Below, in pieces: positions 1-4,769 of a DNA stretch of 6,348 bases. A program made the position numbers and the translations under genes. Under the pieces are notes generated by a model. It did not search any database, had not been told where the DNA came from, and was given only the letters and a program-made list of their open reading frames with translations. Every line of letters starts with the position of its first letter. Positions within the stretch are counted from its first letter, which is position 1. The DNA comes from an uncultured Eubacteriales bacterium (GTDB lineage Bacteria; Bacillota; Clostridia; Oscillospirales; UBA644). The stretch lies in contig CAKSPP010000081.1 of assembly GCA_934481505.1 (NCBI GenBank), positions 1 to 6,348 on the forward strand, given 5' to 3'.

Positions 1-256
1 CCCTTTTTCCGGAAAGAAAACCTCTTATCGCGATATTGTCGGACATTGTGCCGCCCGAAGTGAAGTAAAGGCAGTCGGCAGGAACTCCCATTGCAAAAGC
101 GACGGTTTTTCTTGCTTCTTCGACCTTTTTTTCGGCGGAAATTCCGAAATCGTGAAGAGAATGGGGATTTGCGTAGCATTCCCGCATAATTTCGTCTCCC
201 GCAGCTATTGCCGCCTCCGACGGTTTGGTCGTCGCGGCATTGTCAAGATATACCAT
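1..256 (-). CDS. Cysteine desulfurase (NifS/IscS family), N-terminal part, cut by the window edge
   Basis: Eighty-five codons from an ATG at 254-256 run to the left edge with no stop; the C-terminal three quarters, including the PLP-binding lysine and the active-site cysteine loop, lie outside. The visible part reads as a class V aminotransferase fold of the NifS/IscS type: it opens MVYLDNAATTKPSE, has the NPHSLH segment near residues 30-35, and reaches the phosphate-loop motif FTSGGT at 65-70, then MSDNIAIRG. These enzymes use PLP to take sulfur from cysteine as a persulfide and pass it to Fe-S cluster or tRNA-thiolation partners in the cytoplasm. The residue after GGT is methionine at position 71, where family members I know have glutamate. 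The gene starts 7 bases after the pcrA stop and its ribosome binding site lies in the pcrA tail, so it is the distal gene of that operon. NifS, IscS and other housekeeping subtypes cannot be told apart from this fragment. Confidence 0.93.
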   Translation of the reverse strand, partial: MVYLDNAATTKPSEAAIAAGDEIMRECYANPHSLHDFGISAEKKVEEARKTVAFAMGVPADCLYFTSGGTMSDNIAIRGFLSGKR

Positions 257-263
257 TCGGAAA

Positions 264-2639
264 TTACTCCTTTATTTCGAGTTTTGCGTAGTTAGACATC
301 AGCTTTTTCGTTCCGACTTTTTCAAATTCGACTTCGAGCATTGCGTCGGACGACATCTGAATTACGGAAGTCACTATTCCGTCGCCGAAAATTTTATGAG
401 ATACTCTCATTCCCGGCTTATATTTCGCCTGTTGTTTTTCGGCATGCACGACAGCGGAAAATCCGCCGCCCATTGCCGCCGCGGTCTTTTTCTTTGCAGC
501 GTTTTTGGCTCTTCTTTCCGCTTCGAATTCGTCTCTGCGACGCATATCGTCCGAAACGGTCTGTTTATCGATAAATTCGTCGGGAATTTCTTCAAGGAAA
601 CGTGACGGCATATTCATTGTGATTCTGCCGTATAACATTCTGTTTTTTGCGGAAGTTATATAAAGTTTGCGTTTAGCTCTTGTTATCGCAACATAGCAAA
701 GGCGTCTTTCCTCTTCAAGTCCGCCGTCCTCGAAAACCGATCTTTCCGACGGAAAAAGACCTTCTTCAAAGCCGGAAATAAAGACGGTGTCGAATTCAAG
801 CCCTTTCGCACAGTGCATGGTCATCAAAGTGACATATTCGGGGCTGTCTTCCATTTCGTCAACCGAAGAAATAAGGGCACTTTGTTCGAGATATCCCATA
901 AGAGTCGGAGTTTCAGCCTCATCTTCAAACTGTTTTATCGAAGAAAGAAGTTCGAGAACGTTTTCGCGTCTTGCCTGATATTCGGGCTGCGTGAAATTTT
1001 TGCGGAGCATTTCGTCATAGCCGACTATTGTATAGATATATTCGAAAAGCTCGGAAATGCTTTTCGTTTCACCCATCTGTCTGAAAGTCATTATCATTTC
1101 GTAGAAACCGAAAAGTTTTTCGGAAGCGGACGAAATTTCGGGGAAGTCTTTTGCTTTACCCATTACTCCGAAAAGCGAAAGACCTTCTCTTGCGGCGATT
1201 GCCGAAACTTTATCGAGAGTTGTCTGACCTATTCCCCTTTTCGGCTCGTTTATTATTCGCAGAAGTCTTGTTTCGTCGTTCGGATTGTTGACGACATTTA
1301 AGTACGCCATCATATCCTGAACTTCCTTGCGTTTATAAAACGCCTGTCCGCCGAAGACTTTATAGGGAATTCCGTTGCCTTTCAATGCCATTTCGATGCT
1401 GTTGCTCTGGGAACGTGTTCTGTAAAGCACGCAGAAATCGCTGTATTTCTTGCCGTGGTAAAGTCCGTCGAGAACCGTTTTGCAGATAAAGTTGCCCTCT
1501 TCCTGCTGATTGTAGAAAGTATGGTAGCTTATTTTATCGCCGTCTTTTCTGTCTGTCCAGAGATTCTTGCCCTTGCGGTTCTTATTGTTTGCGATAACCG
1601 CGTTTGCGGCGGAAAGAATGGGCCTAGTCGAACGGTAGTTCTGTTCAAGTCTTACGACCTTTGCACCGGGGAAATCCTTTTCGAAATTGAGGATATTTTC
1701 GACAAACGCCCCCATAAAGCGGTAGATACTCTGGTCGTCGTCGCCGACAACGCAGATTTCGGCACCCTTTGAGAGAAGAGCTACAAGTCTGTATTGCAGA
1801 GGGTTCGTATCCTGATATTCGTCGACCATAACATATCTGAAACGGCGGTTTATCTTTTCGGCAACGTCGGGGTTTTCGGAAAGCAGCTTTACCGTCATAA
1901 AAATAAGGTCGTCGAAATCAAGAGCGTTCGAATTTTTGAGTTCCGCCTGATAAAGTCTGTAAATTTCGGGCATTTTCCCGAACATCGGCTCGTTAAAGGT
2001 TTTTGCGAATTCCGAAGGGTCTTCATAGGCACATTTTGCCTTTGAAATAAAGGACGCGGCGACCTTCGCGGAATATCTTTCGCCGAGACCGAGTTTTTTT
2101 ATTATATTGTCAATCAGTTTGTGGCTGTCGGCGTCGTCATAGATTGAAAATGAAGGGTCGTAGCCGAGTTTTGAGATAAAGGCACGAAGAATTCTGACGC
2201 AGGTGGAATGAAAAGTCTGTGCCCACAAAGTCTTTGTATCGACCGAATAGCGGGCTTCGATACGCTCTCTCATTTCCGCCGCAGCCTTATTCGTAAAGGT
2301 TATCGCAAGGATATTGTAAGGGCGGACGGGGTTTTCCGCCATAAGCGAAAAATATCTTTCTCCGGTGCGAAGATTTTTATCTTTTAACGCGTTTTCGAGA
2401 AATTCAAGGTCTCCGTCGGTCGCGTTTTCGGGGATGTGGTCGGAAAGATAGGCGTTTCCGTATTTCATAAGATAGCCTATTTTGCTTACGACGACGGTAG
2501 TTTTTCCGCTCCCGGCACCTGCTAAAATCAGCAGCGGCGAACCGCAGTAGAAAACGCCCTTTTTCTGTTCGGGGTTAAGATATGAAAATTCGTCGTTCAA
2601 AATCGCACGACGAAGCGTTAAGAATCTGTTTTTGTCCAT
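264..2639 (-). CDS. pcrA: ATP-dependent 3'-5' DNA helicase PcrA/UvrD (superfamily 1A)
   Basis: A 791-residue UvrD/PcrA helicase, slightly longer than the usual 720-740 residues. Such enzymes translocate 3'-5' on single-stranded DNA in the cytoplasm and act in nucleotide excision repair, clearing of stalled replication and recombination intermediates, and plasmid rolling-circle replication. All motifs are present in order: Q motif LNPEQ (21-25), Walker A AGAGSGKT (40-47), Ia TFTNKAA (114-120), Walker B DEYQD (273-277), III GDDDQSIYRFMGA (299-311), IV QNYRST (333-338), V TMHCAKGLEF (607-616), VI YVAITRAKR (649-657). The tail from about 739 (YKPGMRVSHKIFGDGIV) matches the PcrA C-terminal Tudor-like domain that binds RNA polymerase. 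About 40 extra residues lie between motifs I and Ia (about 61-103), and motif III has Phe-Met where PcrA usually has Trp-Arg. The ATG has the ribosome binding site AAAGGAAG and a good promoter upstream; the desulfurase gene follows. Family identity is certain; PcrA is preferred to UvrD/Rep by host type and tail. Confidence 0.97.
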   Translation of the reverse strand: MDKNRFLTLRRAILNDEFSYLNPEQKKGVFYCGSPLLILAGAGSGKTTVVVSKIGYLMKYGNAYLSDHIPENATDGDLEFLENALKDKNLRTGERYFSLMAENPVRPYNILAITFTNKAAAEMRERIEARYSVDTKTLWAQTFHSTCVRILRAFISKLGYDPSFSIYDDADSHKLIDNIIKKLGLGERYSAKVAASFISKAKCAYEDPSEFAKTFNEPMFGKMPEIYRLYQAELKNSNALDFDDLIFMTVKLLSENPDVAEKINRRFRYVMVDEYQDTNPLQYRLVALLSKGAEICVVGDDDQSIYRFMGAFVENILNFEKDFPGAKVVRLEQNYRSTRPILSAANAVIANNKNRKGKNLWTDRKDGDKISYHTFYNQQEEGNFICKTVLDGLYHGKKYSDFCVLYRTRSQSNSIEMALKGNGIPYKVFGGQAFYKRKEVQDMMAYLNVVNNPNDETRLLRIINEPKRGIGQTTLDKVSAIAAREGLSLFGVMGKAKDFPEISSASEKLFGFYEMIMTFRQMGETKSISELFEYIYTIVGYDEMLRKNFTQPEYQARRENVLELLSSIKQFEDEAETPTLMGYLEQSALISSVDEMEDSPEYVTLMTMHCAKGLEFDTVFISGFEEGLFPSERSVFEDGGLEEERRLCYVAITRAKRKLYITSAKNRMLYGRITMNMPSRFLEEIPDEFIDKQTVSDDMRRRDEFEAERRAKNAAKKKTAAAMGGGFSAVVHAEKQQAKYKPGMRVSHKIFGDGIVTSVIQMSSDAMLEVEFEKVGTKKLMSNYAKLEIKE
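267..273 (-). promoter_or_regulatory. Ribosome binding site of the cysteine desulfurase gene
   Basis: On the minus strand this reads AAAGGAG, lying within the last codons of pcrA and running up to its TAA stop. It ends 10 bases before the desulfurase ATG. A strong Shine-Dalgarno inside the upstream coding end, with no room for a promoter between the genes, points to translational coupling and supports ATG 256 as the start. Confidence 0.75.
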
Positions 2640-2643
2640 AGTA

Positions 2644-2651
2644 CTTCCTTT
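2644..2651 (-). promoter_or_regulatory. Ribosome binding site of pcrA
   Basis: Minus-strand AAAGGAAG ends 4 bases before the ATG at 2637-2639, with the GGA core 6 bases from it. This is a normal strong site and supports the chosen start, which also gives the expected short N-terminal lead before the Q motif. Confidence 0.75.
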
Positions 2652-2689
2652 GCCGCCCGGCAGATGTAAAAATCTGTATTTATATATTT

Positions 2690-2718
2690 ATTATATCTTA
2701 TTGAATATAAAATTGCAA
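2690..2718 (-). promoter_or_regulatory. Sigma-A-type promoter of the pcrA operon
   Basis: On the minus strand the -35 box is TTGCAA (2713-2718, four of six consensus bases) and the -10 box is a perfect TATAAT (2690-2695), separated by exactly 17 bases. The expected transcription start is near 2683, giving a leader of about 44 bases before the pcrA ATG. The left copy of a 12-bp direct repeat fills most of the spacer. The box sequences and spacing are seen directly; activity is inferred. Confidence 0.7.
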
Positions 2719-2748
2719 GAGAAAAATTGTGACACTTTGAATATAAAA
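2701..2748. repeat. Pair of exact 12-bp direct repeats in the divergent intergenic region
   Basis: The sequence TTGAATATAAAA occurs at 2701-2712 and again at 2737-2748, 36 bases start to start. The first copy lies between the -35 and -10 boxes of the pcrA promoter; the second lies just before the leader hairpin of the plus-strand gene. Each contains a TATAAA that could serve as a plus-strand -10 box, but neither has a convincing -35 box 16-18 bases upstream. It could be a pair of operator sites, or chance similarity in AT-rich DNA. Confidence 0.5.
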
Positions 2749-2751
2749 AGC

Positions 2752-2776
2752 CCTTACGGAAAAGATATCCGTAAGG
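2752..2776 (+). promoter_or_regulatory. Leader hairpin that covers most of the sleB ribosome binding site
   Basis: CCTTACGGA (2752-2760) pairs perfectly with TCCGTAAGG (2768-2776) across a 7-base loop. The 3' arm supplies AAGG of the AAGGAG Shine-Dalgarno (2773-2778), so the folded form would hide four of its six bases. A run of seven T (2784-2790) follows, but it begins 8 bases after the stem, so a terminator is less likely than control of translation or mRNA stability. Pairing is read directly; function is inferred. Confidence 0.6.
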
Positions 2777-2788
2777 AGTGTGATTTTT

Positions 2789-3472
2789 TTGAAAAAAGGG
2801 ATTATCACCGTGCTTGCGGTGTTGTTTTTATTCGTCGCCCTTTATAATGTATCGGTAATGCTTCCCGATAAAACCGAGGAAAGTGCAGTCGAAACGCTGT
2901 CGAAATACGGCTCCCGAGGAGAGGAAGTAAGAAAAATACAGCAAAAACTCAAAAACTGGGGCTATTACACAGGTTCCGTCGACGGAATTTACGGCACACA
3001 GACGGTGAACGCGGTAAAATATTTTCAGCGGAAAAACAATCTTTCGGTTGACGGAATAGCAGGCAAAAACACACTTGCGGCGATGGGGATATCCTCGTCT
3101 TCGTCAACGGTTTCGGACAGCAACGTCGCCTTGCTTGCACGCATAATTTCGGCGGAAGCGAGAGGCGAACCGTACACGGGGCAGGTTGCAGTCGGAGCGG
3201 TCGTCTTGAACAGAGTAAAACACCCGTCTTTTCCGAACACCATTTCGGGAGTTATCTATCAGCCGGGAGCATTTACCGCTCTTGACGACGGGCAGTTCAA
3301 CGTTGCGGTAGCTTCTTCCGCCTATAACGCCGCAAGAGACGCCCTTGCGGGGTGGGATCCGACGGGCGGCTGCATCTATTATTATAACCCCGCGACCGCA
3401 ACAAACGCATGGATAAGAACGCTGCCAATTTCAACAACGATAGGTAAACACGTTTTTTCAAAAGGCAAATAG
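2789..3472 (+). CDS. sleB: SleB-like spore cortex-lytic enzyme (peptidoglycan-binding domain plus SleB hydrolase domain)
   Basis: A 227-residue exported cell-wall hydrolase. Residues 1-25 (MKK, then a hydrophobic stretch to about 24) form a signal peptide or membrane anchor. Residues 43-100 are a PG_binding_1 domain (RGEEVRKIQQKLKNWGYYTG, then DGIYGTQTVNAVKYFQ and VDGIAGKNTL). A serine-rich linker (101-109) leads to a SleB/CwlJ catalytic domain at 111-225, with the ISAEARGEPY motif whose first Glu (123) is the expected catalytic acid, and the closing pattern YYYNPATATN...IGKHVF. Domain order matches Bacillus SleB, a lytic transglycosylase that degrades cortex peptidoglycan during germination. 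The start is a choice: GTG at 2780 sits only 1 base after AAGGAG (2773-2778), whereas TTG at 2789 is 10 bases away and gives a standard MKK signal start; I prefer TTG. The gene stands alone, ends in a terminator and has no adjacent ypeB partner. A vegetative hydrolase with the same domains is possible. Confidence 0.9.
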   Translation: MKKGIITVLAVLFLFVALYNVSVMLPDKTEESAVETLSKYGSRGEEVRKIQQKLKNWGYYTGSVDGIYGTQTVNAVKYFQRKNNLSVDGIAGKNTLAAMGISSSSSTVSDSNVALLARIISAEARGEPYTGQVAVGAVVLNRVKHPSFPNTISGVIYQPGAFTALDDGQFNVAVASSAYNAARDALAGWDPTGGCIYYYNPATATNAWIRTLPISTTIGKHVFSKGK

Positions 3473-3502
3473 AAAAAAGACCTGCAAGACAGGTCTTTTT
3501 TT
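3473..3502. terminator. Bidirectional intrinsic terminator between convergent genes
   Basis: GACCTG (3479-3484) and CAGGTC (3490-3495) form a stem around the 5-base loop CAAGA. Six A precede the stem and seven T follow it, so the RNA from either strand ends with a stem and a U run. It starts directly after the sleB TAG and lies 1 base beyond the stop codon of the minus-strand FemAB gene, serving both transcripts. Confidence 0.9.
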
Positions 3503-3503
3503 A

Positions 3504-4769
3504 CTAAAATCTGACGGCATATCGGCGTAAATAATGCAGTTTTTCATGCAATAGTTTATACCAGAAACCGTTTTTTGCGGGAAGGTAATATTCTCCCAAA
3601 AGTTCGTCGAGAACTCCGCCGTAACGCGACTTGTAAAGATAAAGGTCATATGTTTTATCTTTTTTAACATCATCCGAATCGAGCCGCAGAGTGCCGCCCA
3701 TATCGAAGCTTTCGCACTTTCCGTCAAAGCAGTCTTTCATTATCGGCCAGTAGTTTGCGGTAAGTTTGAGTTCACGCAGAACGGGGCTGTTCGCACCGTA
3801 GAAAAGATGACAGCGGCTGCCGTACTTTATTGCGTAAAACGCCGAAAGATATTTTTCGTTTTTATATTTTTCGATAACCGAAAGTCTTTCGGAAATACGC
3901 TCATATTCGTCTTTTAATTCCGCAGTCTGATTTTTCTTGCGTTCTCTTGCCTTTTCGTCAAGGGTTTCGTTCTTTTCTATTTTTTCTTTCAGTTCGGCAA
4001 GCGTTTTTTCGGTAAAAGCCTTATCTTTTTCGGCGTTATACTTAAAAAACCAGATATTCGAATGTTCGCCGAACGCTTTTATCTGATCGCGGTAATATTC
4101 GTCGCTTTTCATTCCGAAATGTTTGTTTTCGGCAGTCTCCTTGAAAAGCTTCATAAATTCCGAAAAAACTTCTTCCGTTATTTCGTCACCCGTGAATTTT
4201 ACGGGTTCAAGCCCTCTGTTTTCGGCGGTCGCAATGCTGTTTTGGAGCATTTTCTTCATCTTTCCGAAAACTTCTTTTTCCTGTTCTTCCGGAGTTTTTG
4301 TTCTGTCCCAGAAAACGCGGTAGTTTGTCGGACGCTGCATTGAATACGCCTTATTTTCGAAATGGATATAGCCGTTATCTATGAGGTTTCTATGGCGTTT
4401 TTCGCCGTCGGGGGTAATTTCGAAATCGGTTTTATAGCTTTCATAAGGGTCGATAGTGACATAGACTATATGATGTTTTTTCATATAGTTTTTAAGAAAC
4501 ACGGTAAATTCCGACACAAGAGTTTCGTCGGTCATATCTCCGACAAAGCCGCGGACGATATATCCGACTTTCATTGCGGTGCAGAAAACCGGAACGGTAA
4601 GCATAAGGCAGGTAAGAACGGTATTTCCGTTTTCGTCTTCGCCCGCAAACGCCGTCTTTCCGTATTTTTTCTTGAAATCAGCCCATTCATGTCCCTGAAA
4701 AACATTTCCGTATTCAAGGGCGTTTTTATCAAGCTTTTCCGGCGATATCGTCTGAAACCGGTAACTCAT
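3504..4769 (-). CDS. FemAB/MurM-family peptidoglycan interpeptide-bridge aminoacyltransferase
   Basis: A 421-residue protein, typical in length for FemA/FemB/MurM. These cytoplasmic enzymes use aminoacyl-tRNA to add amino acids to the stem-peptide side chain of lipid II or its precursor, building the cross-bridge. Supporting features are the N-terminal FQGHEWADFKKKYGKTAF pattern (24-41), the first GNAT-like half with VYVTIDPYE (102-110), MLQNSIATAENRGLEPVKF (174-192), then FMKLFKETAENKHFGMKS (205-222). A charged helical stretch rich in Lys and Glu (about 247-303) matches the antiparallel coiled-coil arm of FemA, and SFDMGGT (354-360) with the C-terminal YKLLHEKLHY matches the second half. There are no cysteine clusters, membrane segments or signal peptide. 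The ATG has a strong ribosome binding site inside the upstream flippase gene, which overlaps by 41 bases. The amino acid added cannot be read from the sequence, and the exact subfamily is uncertain. Confidence 0.88.
   Translation of the reverse strand: MSYRFQTISPEKLDKNALEYGNVFQGHEWADFKKKYGKTAFAGEDENGNTVLTCLMLTVPVFCTAMKVGYIVRGFVGDMTDETLVSEFTVFLKNYMKKHHIVYVTIDPYESYKTDFEITPDGEKRHRNLIDNGYIHFENKAYSMQRPTNYRVFWDRTKTPEEQEKEVFGKMKKMLQNSIATAENRGLEPVKFTGDEITEEVFSEFMKLFKETAENKHFGMKSDEYYRDQIKAFGEHSNIWFFKYNAEKDKAFTEKTLAELKEKIEKNETLDEKARERKKNQTAELKDEYERISERLSVIEKYKNEKYLSAFYAIKYGSRCHLFYGANSPVLRELKLTANYWPIMKDCFDGKCESFDMGGTLRLDSDDVKKDKTYDLYLYKSRYGGVLDELLGEYYLPAKNGFWYKLLHEKLHYLRRYAVRF

Noticed and set aside
813..1301. 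Plus-strand open frame of 162 codons inside pcrA
   Set aside because: It is antisense to conserved helicase coding sequence, has no family pattern, and arises because the codon bias of the host avoids codons that read as stops on the other strand.
2661..2676. Inverted repeat CAGAT/ATCTG in the pcrA leader
   Set aside because: A 5-bp AT-leaning stem with a 6-base loop is too weak to call as a regulatory structure without conservation.
2700..2768. A forespore (sigma-G) or sigma-A promoter for sleB
   Set aside because: TGAATA (2702-2707) resembles a sigma-G -35 box and TATAAA occurs twice, but no pair of boxes has acceptable spacing and sequence, so I do not annotate a plus-strand promoter although one must exist in this region.
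2780..2782. GTG at 2780 as the sleB start
   Set aside because: Only 1 base separates it from the AAGGAG site, too close for initiation; TTG at 2789 gives a workable spacing and a typical MKK signal peptide start.
2752..2790. The sleB leader hairpin as an intrinsic terminator or attenuator
   Set aside because: The T run starts 8 bases after the stem and overlaps the start codon, so the geometry is wrong for standard intrinsic termination.
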